Shown: positions 1-11,692 of the stretch, piece by piece
Numbering within the stretch: position 1 is the first letter of the stretch
Layout of the letters: every line of letters begins with the position of its first letter
NCBI GenBank assembly: GCA_017590115.1
Contig: JAGGNK010006559.1
Location: forward strand, 5,879,784-5,943,783
Direction: 5' to 3'
Length of the DNA: 64,000 bases
DNA from: Montifringilla adamsi
Taxonomy: Eukaryota; Chordata; Aves; Passeriformes; Passeridae
Notes under the pieces: model-generated
Database searches by the model: none
Seen by the model: only the letters and a program-made list of their open reading frames with translations
Told to the model about the DNA's origin: nothing
Position numbers and translations under genes: made by a program

Positions 1-3000
1 ATTCTATAGACACATGAAGAAGACTTAATAGATCTGAAACCCTAGCTCAGTCTGGAGAAAGGGGACGGCTGGCTAGGACAGCTGGGTTAGCAAGTAAGCA
101 TTTGCAAGGCCTAGAAAGCAGGGGTAGGAAGATAAAACTTCAGGACAGCAGGTAGCCAAACAGCATGATGATGTAGATATGAAAGGGAAAGTGGCCTTTC
201 ATCTTAACACAGGTAATTCTTTGCTGGTTTTGTTTGGTTTGGTTTCAAATATCCCAACAGCACAGATCTTTGGTAGGATTAGAACAATAAATTTGTTCAG
301 CAGCGTCTCTTCCAACTTTTCACTTGTAACAGTGATAATAGACCTTAGGAAGGATATCTGATAAATACAGGACACCATAAGCTTCTCACTGAAGGGTAAA
401 GTAATTCTTCAGCTCTGAAAGGGGCCAGTGAGGTAGAGAAATCTTCTTGTTCAGCATGGATCCCTTTGCAACCAGAAATTGATATTGCTCGACAGTTATG
501 GTAGATAGGGTCAGAAAATTTCTCCAGCAATATTTCAGTATTACAATATTTCTGTTTAAATTCTGTCACATTTATTGATTCCTCCTATATCTTAGATCAG
601 TGTTGTTATTATATTAAGGACTGTATATGTATGCCCTCTGTTAGGATTAGGGATTTGGCTATTTTTGGCACAATACCTTTTTTTTTTTTTTCCTCTCTCA
701 GGATGGGATGAGGTATAAAATATGTACAGTAAACTGTACTTGAACAGAGAAGGGAAAGCTTTCACACCATAGCCTAGCAAGGAACAAACCAGTAGTTGTA
801 ATCAAAGGTACAGAATAACCAGTTTAGCACCAGATGTGCTCAAAACATGACCTAGGCTGGGGCTCAAATAGTCTAACTTGAGAAAATGTGGAAGACTAAG
901 GTGTTTTTACAGTCATGATCCCTTAAGCAAAAAAGAATATTATATTGCTTTATGCTAAAACTTTTCAGTGGAAAGGCAACCCACTGAAATCTTGAAATCT
1001 TAAGATCTGTAGCAGTCAAGTGAAGGAGAGAAGATTTCTCAAAATAATTTTGGAAGGTATAATTTTATTATTTCATTATTCAATTTAATTTTATTATTCA
1101 CTTTAAGTATTTCAATTTATTTTAATTTATTTTTAATTTCATACACTGCACTAACAAAAGCTGTATTTTTTTTATTTTTTTTTTGTTCCTGGTGAATGAG
1201 CAGGAAAGAATACTATTCAAATACTGAAGGTGTCTTTTTATTACCACAAAAATTTCAAATGGAGACTCAAATGCCCACAGTGGGTATGGCTATACATGAG
1301 TCTTTATCTGCTTTGACTTAAGAAGTGAAAATATATGCACTAGCCTTTCATTTCACTGAGAAAAATGTTTTCTTTTTATTCAAGCAAGCTCATTTGTCTA
1401 AATTATTTTTTCCAAGCTGAATTTTAAATCAAAATTTTTACAAGCAATGCCACACAGCTTCCATTTAGCGATTCCTTCTATTTTTAAAAATGAGCGCCAT
1501 GGGAGCTTAATTTTTTTATTAAAAACAATAAATGCAGACAGACATGTGCTTGAAACCACCCTGTGGCCTAACTATAAACATGTGCTGTTGTTTGGGCTTT
1601 GCACTTTAGTTGTTAGTGCAACAGGATTATTAGAATGTATTTGCATGTTAAAGAGGTGGGTTAGAGTCCCAGTCCAAGGGAAATTATATCTTGAAATTGC
1701 CTTAAGAGTAGGGCTTTGTTTTCTTGCTGAAACAAGCCTTTCAGCTGCTGTTGTGGGAGCTGGAGCCCATTGGGGTGGATGTTCCATCCATTATTCATGA
1801 TTTCAGCAGAGCTCTGTTGTGGTGGGACAGGGAAATCATTCTTTACTATCCAAGGAAAAAGCAGGTGAACTAGTAAGAATTGCCCTGACTAAAATAAACA
1901 GGAGAACTAAAAACAGGTAACATGGAGCAAACATCTTATGGCAACAAATGGAAACCAATGGGAAAAACAATAAATAATTTTTCACCTGGTGATTTCTGCC
2001 GATGGAATATCCATAAACAAAAGGCAGTCTCCTCAAGTAATTGTTTGCTGTTTATTCAGAAGCAAGAAGATATTCAGAAGAAGAAAAAATTCTCTCTTTC
2101 AAATGACCAGACATGGCTTGGTCAATTTAATACCTGATGCTCTAAATTTGAGCTGTTCTCCTAGTTCTCTTCCTTCAGAGGATCTCAGTTCTGCTTTTTC
2201 CTGAACAAGTGTATATCAAAGGCAAAAGCACTTTGCATTTCAGATTTTGATTGTTTTCATACATGGCTTTTAAAGACTTACCACTTATTTCTGTGTAGAA
2301 ATGTACCACAAACTCTCTGACACTCATAGGTTATGGAAAAAGAACCACTGAAGGGAATTCATTTAAAAGGAGTGAATTGTCACCAGAGATTTAAAATAAA
2401 AGCAACTAGGCTGGAGAAGGTGAGAGCATGTTTTAAACAACAAGTTTTCCACGAGGTCTAGTAATAAAATAGGAATAGCATATAAGCCACTTTTAATATG
2501 TTTATCCATTCTCCTTACTTACCATGCCACTTACAGAAATGTATAACTCTAAGTTAATTACTGGGTTAAGTGTGGACCAACCAGATACAGTGATGTGCAA
2601 CTTAGGTAAGTCAATTTACCACCTGCTTCGAATCAAAACTTCTGTATGGGTCCGTTTTGGATGTATGAGGAGAATCTTGATCTGTGTTTTGACAATTCTA
2701 TTTTTTGACTGGTGCTGTTTCTGTGCAATTATCATAACTCCATGTGAGTGTTTTTCAGCTGGATGGTTTTTGCAGCAGCTCCCAGCCATGTGCTGAAAAT
2801 TTGCACGTGCATTTCTCTGGTTAAAAGTTTTGTTTTTCCAGAAAGGAAACAGTGAACAGTTTACACATTGTGATTTTTTTCTTCTGGTAAAAAAAAGCAA
2901 AAAAAAACCCAACAACAACAACCAAGGACCACATAGAAAGTTGTATGTCTTATGTTCATTATTCCTCCAATGCAAAGCTGTGGGAAGAAGAAAGATAAAC

Positions 3001-6000
3001 TGATGCTTTGATTATTCCTTCCCACCAAGATTAAGGGATGCAAGAATAATTTACTTTGATGTATTGTATCCTTTCTTGATGTGTAAAATTCTGTAGAGGC
3101 TGACAGTGTAATGGCTTAAAAGACCCTTTATGATGTAAATCTGGATATTTGAGTTCTAACTGAACTTGGTGAGACTTTGTGTACTATCCATACAATGAGA
3201 TGGATTCACTTGGAGTGAAGTGTCCTGTGTTTTCCCAAACTCAGAGACTTTTCATATTAGCAGAGACAAATAACCACACAGCTGCGTATTCTACACTAGC
3301 AAATGAAATATATGTTGTCTATTTTTAAGGGGTGAAAAGAAGAGTACATCTTCAGAAGCAGCCTCTGCAAATTCAGTTAGATGTGAATTACATGTAAAAG
3401 GTATAACAAAAGGCACTGGAACTTTCTGACACGTGCAATGGCCAGCTGTCAGTCTGTGAAAAAGTAGCAATTTTTAAACTGTGTGTTCAAATGTAATGTC
3501 CAAATATCAAAGCATTATAATGTAGCTTTAGAGGGGCAGTATAAAATAATAATCTTTTGACTTACTTCGAATTGCATGCAAATGCTGGAAAGCATCATTC
3601 TACCCTGCCTCCTCAGGACTTATTTTGTTTGATCATTTCTGGGGGGGAAAAAAAGCTTAAGAGAAAGATTCCATGAAATTTCATGTTCACGGTTTTTGCA
3701 TATAAATTGATTAAGTTTGCAGGCAAATTGAGGTTGCAATTAGCTACGGTAAAATGGAGAAAGCAGAAAAATAAAACCCAGCCATACCTTGTCTTGGATG
3801 GCAATCTTGTAAAAAGAAGTCATGGCAGATATGTGGGATTGTGTGAGCTGCAAAGTAACCTAAAAAGCTGTCAGCACTCTGAGAGCTGGGGAAAGGGGTC
3901 ACTAGAATGAGGGAGCGGTGGTGAAGTCCCCAGGATGATTTTTCTCTGTGCATCCTCTTGAGGTAAAGCCATCAGCATGGATTAGCTTGTTCTGGAGTGA
4001 TAACAGGTGAGATAAAAGGACTGAGCAGAAGGATTTGGCAGTGCCTGTCTGAGGGGACAGGAGTGGAAGTGTGTCTGGTAATGCAATACCTGGGATAATG
4101 GGACACTGTTAGTCGGTGTTGAGCTGTGCATGAAGTGCAGCTGTTTCTGTGGTGCTGTGGTAGAGTAGCAGTAGCTCGTAGTTCCTGTGGTATTGTGTTT
4201 GTACGTCTTGTAGTGAGTGTGCGTCTGTTCTGTGATGTCAGCACATCGTGCAGTGGCTGTCATATTCGGGGTGTCTTCTGTTGCTCGTGTAGCACACTCC
4301 TTAATGAGAACAAAGGAAACAAAGAATGGAATATAACAGGTTATCAACTGTTGTGTCCATTTTGTAGTAATGTTCCTTTTCAAAACAAAACAAAACCACA
4401 GTTGTGCCACAGACTACAGCCTGCTGGTTGTATGATAGGGGACTGATTTCCACATATAAGCATCCAGACATCCCTCGGAGCAGTATCAGGTACCTGAACT
4501 GCATACACGAATATTACATGATGCATTTATAAGTCTTTTATTTACAATCGTAATAGATTGTTTAGCAGCACTCTATTAGGTACGTAAGCAGCCTTACCTC
4601 TCATGATTTGAGCAGTGGAGCTATCCCAACACCTCTGCTAGAAATGACATTATATATAATTATGGACTGTGAAGAGTTCTCAGATTGCATTGGAAGGGAA
4701 AAGGTGTGCAGCTCTGCATTCATGCACTAGCTGCTTTCCAACTTAAATTTACATTAGGACCTACAAAAATATATTGTCCTTAAAGAGGCAAAGCAGTTGT
4801 GATGTGATTTTGCCTTAGCATCCATATAACACTGCGTCTGCCTTCACGATATATTCAACTTCTTTTCAGTAATTCCAGCAGTTCCCACATAATTCTAGCA
4901 CTGAAGTTTCCTGAAATTTGGCTTTTCATGGGCTACATATTTATAAAAAAATTGGATAGGCTAATAATTTTGAATTCATAATGGGAAGGAGCAGATTTTT
5001 TTTAAATTATACATTAATGAACTGATACATTGGTTTTTGTTTGCCATATTCCTAAAGAAGCCTGATCAGAATAAAATAATGCAGAAAGTCCTGATGAAAG
5101 TAATTTTTCCTTTACTGCATGAGAGAATTAAATAAAGAATTTACAAATGATTGTGCAAAACTGACAAATCCCATCACAAGCAGTTCTTTTCAAATCCAAA
5201 TTTTGACCTTATGCACTACAAAATGTCTGCAGACATATTACAGAGACAGATAAAATTGATATGTGTACCTTTCACATAACGTACACTTTATGTGTACCTT
5301 TCAGAGGGATGGAAGTGTCTTTTCCCCAGGTACAAAACAGACATGCACAAGTCAATAAATGACTCAAGTGAAAAAGGAACTGATAGGGCCCAGAAAGTCT
5401 GTGTAGGTCCACTTTTGGTTTTCAGCAGAGTGTGGTCCTGCAGCTAGTTTTTGGGATACTTCCATTTGCCTTATCTCATTTTTCCCTAGAGGAGGGGTGA
5501 GGAGTGTCTGTTCCAGGGAGAAATACATTCTGAATAACAAAAATGTTCCAACAAGGGCTGTGTGGCCCGAACAGCAGCAGCTGCTGGCTTTGCTCTGGGC
5601 AGTGGGAGGAGCGGTGAGGAGGTGGATGCTGGGGGCTGATGCCGGCAGGGAAATGGCACCACAGCCCAGGAGAGCAGTCCCACGACCTTTGTTATGTCCT
5701 TGCAGCTGCTGAGGCTGGAGTACGCAGGACATGGGCCAGCTGAGAATTTGGGATTGCACTTTGAAGCCTGAAGCAACCCTGTCATTAAGTGCCTTTTTTC
5801 TCTGGGAAGTAGGAGTTTGGTGCTGTAGTGCTTTCTGTGGTTGCACACATGAAGAGGATGGCATCCAGCTGAGCATCACTTTTGTAGAGACAAAATCAGT
5901 TTTGGCACCAATGTGACAGACACAAAGTGAAGGGCACAGAAAGTTCTGGTCAGAAATATAAGTGCCACAAGATTAATTACCGTAGTATAAATAATGAGAT

Positions 6001-6761
6001 CTGACTCTGCCTTCTTGGGTCTTTATTTTTGTGTTAAGTAACTTTCAGGAGTAAAGTTGATGGGATGCCAAACTTAATGAGAACATAAAAGTGAAGGTAT
6101 TAAGATTAAAACAGTATTGGACCTGAAGCGGGGGATACTTAATTATTTTGGTCAGATCTCAGGCTCACACAGCTTATCACTGTGACATTTTTGTTGAAAT
6201 TATTTTGAGTAGAAATCACAAAATGAAGTTGACTTGTGCAAAGGACTGTTTTGTATCTGATGAAAGGGATCTTATGTATACTTGGTTTAATAAATGCTAT
6301 CCCATTAACTGCCCTATCAAAACTGTTGCAAATGAATAAATAATTAGATACAATATGCATGCATTAGATTCATCTTGTGCAGAGGTGTTAAAATTTTACA
6401 GCTTTGATTATGATGAAGAAATGCACCACCAAATACATAATCCTGCAAACAGGAGTCTCAGCTATTCAAGTCCAAACCCAGAGCAGAGGCCTGAGGAGAA
6501 TATCCGATATGTAACATCAGCATTCCAGTTTTAGATTCCAGAAGAAGCCACACAGGAAATTCCCACACAGATTTAGGACATTGTTATTTATTTGCACACT
6601 GTGCTTTGGTTTTAACTATTGATAATCTTGAGTTGTGCAGATGTCTGTCCCACGGCTCTTTTCTTTTTCATTTTTTTTACACCTCCAAGACACATTTTCT
6701 GCTAAACCTTTCCCTTTGTCCTGCTGATCAGCTCAGGGATTCCCATGTTTTACCTGTACAG
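1..6761. other. Intron of MTCL1 (or upstream sequence), no exon found
   Basis: I see no convincing exon here. Short open frames on both strands lack plausible splice borders and family resemblance. The stretch is AT-rich, with a very AT-rich low-complexity patch at about 1060-1140. A 14-base direct repeat (ATGTGTACCTTTCA) lies at 5261-5274 and 5290-5303. Because the first recognised exon starts in phase 0 in the middle of a coiled coil, this stretch is most simply an intron of MTCL1. Confidence 0.6.
1060..1140. repeat. AT-rich low-complexity patch
   Basis: Nearly pure A/T sequence built from variants of ATTTTATTATT and CAATTTATTTT. No open frame or splice signal of interest lies in it. Confidence 0.7.
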
Positions 6762-6854
6762 AATGTATCGATACAGGAGCTTCAGGCTCAGCTTGAGCAG
6801 GAGACAAGACTTCACCGAGAGGAACAAGAAAAGTTTTCAGAAAGGATCATCCAG
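6762..6854 (+). CDS. MTCL1: MTCL1 coding exon (93 bp), coiled coil
   Basis: Acceptor cctgtacag precedes AATGTATCG, and donor CCAG|gtaaat follows. The exon is 31 codons with phase 0 at both borders; in joined-frame numbering these are residues 1-31. The peptide starts NVSIQELQAQLEQ and ends SERIIQ. It is rich in Glu, Gln and Arg with leucines at heptad-like spacing, as expected for the parallel coiled coils of the SOGA/MTCL family. The open frame to the left (from 6606) and to the right (to 6965) is intron read-through and is not coding. The polypyrimidine tract before the acceptor is weak (tgttttacctgtacag), but the heptad pattern stops exactly at the borders. Confidence 0.82.
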
Positions 6855-7338
6855 GTAAATACAAAACCCACCTGGGAGAGACGCATGACCATGATGTGTG
6901 ACATGAGCCTTGTTTGTCAGGACTGTGGGAACTTGTGTCCTGATGGCTGCGCTTCATCTGAATAAATGAAGAATCTGGAATCTGGGGAAATCGAAACTCG
7001 AGCCCATTTTGCCACCGCAAATCTGGCTTCTCTGCTTGGTGGAGAGAATTTTTGTCCTCCCCTCTGCAGGGGAAATTGTGGTAGAGGTATGAAATGCTGC
7101 ATGGAGAATTCTGTCACCCTTCAGCTCTCTGTGAGCTGGGGAAGGGTGTGTTTGATCCCTGGGAGCTCAGTTTGGCTCCATACCTTATTCTGACTCCCCC
7201 TAGCCAAAAGAAAATCCAGCACCTCTCTGAAGTCAGAGGAGTTGTTATTTGCACAAAGCTGAGAAACAAATCAGGACATTCATTCTTGTATTTCTCAGTA
7301 CTCAGTGCTTCCAATCTTCTTACTAATAGCTGGTGAAT

Positions 7339-7383
<45 letters not shown>

Positions 7384-9699
7384 TGAGCTCCCCCTGCTCT
7401 TTTGAAGGCTGGAACAGATTAGTCAATCGTTTTCTGATCTCTAGTTCCTAGAGCAAAAAAAATCTGTTGCTAATTTCTGTGGGCTGTTTGGCTCTTAAAT
7501 GAAGTTTTCTTTTGAAATTTACTTCATGGACTAAATTCAGCATAATTGTTGCATACTGTAAAGAATTTTTCCTTGTGCCAACTAATCTCTTTATGCCCAA
7601 GTGGTATCTCTCTGGTTTTTTATAACTAGCTTTAATTTCCAGTTGATCTCCACAGGAGCTTTCCACTGGAGTTTTTGAAGGCAGTCAATTGATTTCCTTC
7701 CTAGTTGCCTCAGCTATGAATGCTTTTTGGAAGCTATGCCTGTCTCTTTTCTTTTGCAATTGCTATCCATTGAAAAAGTATAACACTCTATGAATCTACC
7801 TCCACTAGGGTCTTCTGCAAGAATTCATGACCACAAGGATTTGAAATATAACAGCTTGTCAAAATGATGAAAAATGCACCAAAATCAAAGCTAGTGTTCA
7901 TGTTGATGGCCAGCAGAAATAGAAGAATAAAAGCATCTTCTGGATTCTTCATTTTTTCCCAGATTATGCCCATTCTGTTGATAATGTTCCTTTTTTTTAT
8001 CACTTTCCAGGATTTCTGGTGGAAATTACTCAGATTTTTGCTGTATTTAACGATAACTTTATTTGGTGAAAATATGGTCATCAACATCAAATCTACTTCT
8101 TTCTTTCTTTTACTTTTAGTAAAAACTAAATTTAAAATCAGCTTTCTTTTACTTTTTCATTTTTAGGAATGTTTAATGACATTAAATTGATGTGTGCTAG
8201 CAGTGTATAATCTACATGAGTGTTATTAGGAGTTGTGTGTATGTTTTTTTGGGCCATTATGGCTAATTTTGTTCCAGGCTACTTTTAAGCTTCATTTAAA
8301 CACATTTAAGCTAGCCACTACTGTAAATAATTTCAATTTAATTGGGAACTTTTTAAGGCATAGTAGCATAGATGCTAAAATTGTGCATTATGCTGAAGCA
8401 CATCAATTAGATGGCAGGCAAGTCCTTAGGAAACTATCTTATATGGACCGGCAGCCTATTTCAGAAGCATCTGAATATTGCCGTGAAAATCAACCATATA
8501 TTTCTTAGCAGTATTTATTTCTAGGGAGTGCTAATCCCTGAAATATTCTTTATTCTTACGTGAGCATTGTTTGTTGCAGGGCGTGTTCTGATGGTTTGGA
8601 TTGTTGTGGTCATAAGTGTACTGTGGCTTTCATAGATTTTATCTATGGAGCTGGTCAGGAAAAGGAGAGGCTGTTGTTCTGCAGAATGGAAAATAGAAAC
8701 TGGCACCTCTAAACAGTGACTCTGTACTCATTTTCCATCTGCATTTTCTTCATCTATGAAGAAGCCACAGCTTGGTTGAAGTGGAAAAACTTTCTCACCT
8801 ATGCACAATATGAGATACTGTGCAACTAACTTGTACAAGTTCTGTTGGCTGCAGGTCATGCCATGGTTTGTTTTTTATATATTGAGGGAGAGGTCATGTT
8901 TAAAGAATGATGTATCAGGCGGCCTTGTGTTGAAACAGGTGTAGTTATTCATTTTCTCTAAGGAATGAGCTTTACTTGGTGATTTTAGTACTAAGGCTGA
9001 GATACATCGAGTGCTGAGTGGCAATCTGTTCCTGTCTCTTCAGTTCCTGCTTGTGTCCCAGATAAAATCATGCCAGAATGAGAGACTGTTTACTGTGGTA
9101 TAATTCAGATGCCTTCAAGTATGAACTGCAAGAAGTGAGAGACTAGTAGTGGTATCTGAGGTACTGGAAGTGTTTTCTTCAGAAGTATTGCCCTTCCAGA
9201 GGCAGAGGGAGATGTAGCAACTGTGGACAGATTGAACCTGTGCCTGTGGGGGGAAGTTGCAAGGCAAATATTCCAGATTGTCTGAAGGGCAGCTGTGGTC
9301 CCACCTTGTCCAAATGGCTGCAAATGCAATTAATAGGTGTGATATGTGCAGCAGAGTGGGCTGGTGACTCTGCTGGGAACCTGCTGCAGAAATACAATCA
9401 AAAGAGGGAGGAAAATATGAGTGGTGTAAAATGTTTAACTAGTTTCAGAGATCTTGTGCATCATTGAAGTAAATACCCACTTCCACAGCAAGTTACTTTC
9501 ATATGGTTATCCCAGGAAAGCTTATCATCTGCTATCCTCTAATTTCCTCAGCAGTCATAACTGCTGAAGAACAGACTGAGCCAAACTCACTACTGATGAA
9601 AATTAGAGATTTCAGTTTGTCTCACCCAGTGAAGAACAACTCCTGGAGACGGGCCCAGGACACCACTCTGTTGACATGTTGCCTGTTATTCCATTTAAG
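6855..9699 (+). other. MTCL1 intron
   Basis: Intron between the 93 bp and 231 bp exons. It holds an unbroken run of 39 T at 7342-7380. No additional exon, CR1 copy or RNA gene was recognised. Open frames around 7864-8166 and 9105-9467 look like chance. Confidence 0.75.
7342..7380. repeat. Poly(T) tract, 39 T
   Basis: An uninterrupted run of 39 T follows GTGAATAAA and is followed by ACATGAGCTC. It lies 0.5 kb inside the intron after the 93 bp exon. The flanks show no retrogene body or target-site duplication that I can see. Its exact length is probably unstable in sequencing. Confidence 0.9.
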
Positions 9700-9930
9700 C
9701 TGGAGGAGGAGCATATGCAGACCCTGCGGAGAAAAGACTTGGAAGTGCAGAGCTTGACTTTGCAGAAAAAACTGGAGGAGAAGACCTGGAGTCAGGAGAA
9801 AAATCTGCTTCAGCAGGAACTCAGGCATTTCAAGCAGGACACCTTTCTCCTGTATGTCAAACTGAAGTGGCTGCTGAAACACTGGCGGCAAGGCAAGCGA
9901 ATGGAGGAGGAAGGGGAGGACACATTAGAG
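9700..9930 (+). CDS. MTCL1: MTCL1 coding exon (231 bp), SOGA-family signature
   Basis: Acceptor ccatttaag precedes CTGGAGGAG, and donor TTAGAG|gtaactg follows. The exon has 77 codons with phase 0 at both borders (residues 32-108). It opens with a charged coiled coil (LEEEHMQTLRRKDLEVQS). It then carries the segment LLQQELRHFKQDTF and LKWLLKHWRQGK, an aromatic and basic stretch I recognise as a hallmark shared by MTCL1, MTCL2 and MTCL3. The end turns acidic (MEEEGEDTLE). The upstream in-frame Met at 9676 lies in the intron, so the exon should not be read as starting there. Confidence 0.88.
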
Positions 9931-11503
9931 GTAACTGTCCCACCTTAATAACCCAGATGAGTACTGCGATGTCCCTTCTTTAAGTGTAGACTTGAAATAT
10001 GATGTGGCACCAGCAGCTTTCAAACTGCACATATGTTGAAAGGGGATTCAAATTAAACATGAATCTGGTGTTGGCTTGTGTTGAAGTATATTCTGTATGA
10101 TATGTTACAGATCACCCCTCTTTAAAGAGGGGTACCTTAACTAGTACAAACAGCTGGTCCTAAAATACTCTCACACAGTAAATGAAAAATTAATTAGGTC
10201 TCAAAGATATGACTCCTGAGTAATTTTTAAAAAAGGAAAAAAACACAGTAACAAGGTGAGGGAGTCAAATCTGTTTAGATGGATTGAGTGCTGTTGTTTT
10301 TCTCATCCTGTGCACAGTGTGTTCCTTACAAAGCCTTCAGCAATACAGATGGAGGGAAGCTCTGTTTCTGTGTTGGCAGGAGAATTATACAGCTTCATGT
10401 GGGAACTTACAGTGAATCATCCTTATTTGTTCCCCTTCACCATACACACGTCTGTCGCCGTCAGCAGCAGTACATCAGTCGTCATCATGGTGCTTTTCTA
10501 GGTAGAGGCTAAATCAAGACCAGGAATTTCAGAAGTACTTGACAACCTGGAATCCCCAAGCTTACACATCTCAGCAGGGGTGTGGTTGCCAGCCAACATG
10601 CACTGGGAAGGAAGTGTTGAGTTGCACAGCCAGGATTACCATTTGCTTCTTAGCTAAAGAAAAAAAAATAAAGTGTTTTCCCATTCTGATATTGTTCACT
10701 AAATTCTTGAGAACAATAGATTTGTTTTGCAGGTTCATGCAATTCTGAAGCCATTTGGTAAGCAACAAAACAATATTTCTCAGTATTTCTCGTCCTTTTA
10801 TGCCTAGTGTTTTTCAAGGTTTGCTGCATTTGGCAGTACAAGTAATCCTTCAGGTCTGGTCAGAGTGTGCTTAAGCTGAATACTCCAATGTTTTGTTTTC
10901 TTAGATAAAGAGTGGATTAACATCTTTAGATTTATCTGCTGGTAGTATGAGTCAGAAACAAGAGATGAGTAGCTATTTAGAAATAATTTGCTTCTACTTT
11001 ACTTCAGCAGTGTTAATTTGCTTCTGTGTAAATTAGCTCATCTTCTAATACCAAAAAGCTTTCATTTCTTGACTGTTTGGATTTTTTAACTGGCTAATTT
11101 ATTACCAGCCCAGATTTATTGGAGCCATGTTTTCCTTATGCTTTGCAGAAAATAAAATGATAGATTTGGATACTTCCTAATTTCCATTACTTCATCACAC
11201 AGCACACCAGTGTTTTGTATAGTTCTTGATTAATGTGTGATGGATTATATCCTTCATGTGACATTAGGACCCATCTCAGTTGCATAAATCCCCTGTGTTG
11301 CAGGCCTGCATAGTGGTGTGTTCACACATGCAGTATGTGATGTATCACTCAAAAGATGAGTTCTGTAGCCTGAGCTGAAGTCAATATATGCCACCACAGA
11401 GATGCAGTCCCTTCCCTTAGACCTTTAGTAGATTTCTGGTCCCAGAGGTGACTGGCAAAAGCATGTTCCTGTGTTCTTGTATTCCTGTGTCCTTGCATTC
11501 TAG
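9931..11503 (+). other. MTCL1 intron
   Basis: Intron between the 231 bp and 189 bp exons. It contains a perfect 20-base palindrome at 10114-10133. Nothing else recognisable was found. The short frames at 10256-10841 lack splice borders and resemblance to any family I know. Confidence 0.78.
10114..10133. repeat. Perfect 20-base palindrome
   Basis: ACCCCTCTTTAAAGAGGGGT equals its own reverse complement, with no spacer. It lies about 180 bases downstream of an MTCL1 exon. It could form a short cruciform or be a dimeric protein-binding site, but no function is shown by the sequence. Confidence 0.9.
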
Positions 11504-11692
11504 ATCGAGCACCCTGAGGCCCTACCAGACTTCAGCATTCAGCCTGAGCAGAAGGCAAATGATGCAGAACGAGAGGAGGAGGAAGAGGATGTTGTGTTTT
11601 CACTGACAGATTTCTCCCAGCATCCCACCATGGAGAGCACTGATCATGGACCACAGCTGCAGACTGCAGAATTACTGCAGCAGCAGAAGCAG
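11504..11692 (+). CDS. MTCL1: MTCL1 coding exon (189 bp), acidic linker
   Basis: Acceptor ccttgcattctag precedes ATCGAGCAC, and donor AAGCAG|gtacta follows. The exon has 63 codons with phase 0 at both ends (residues 109-171). It is a linker rather than a coiled coil: IEHPEALPDFSIQPEQK, then a run of Glu (EREEEEEDVVFSLTDF), then a Gln-rich end (AELLQQQKQ) leading into the next coiled coil. The frame fits between its neighbours without a shift. The identification rests on frame, borders and order more than on a motif I know by heart. Confidence 0.85.

Noticed and set aside
3972..4410. Thr-rich minus-strand open frames of 90 and 142 codons
   Set aside because: They arise from a GT-rich, stop-poor plus-strand patch. 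The composition is repetitive and no family is recognised.
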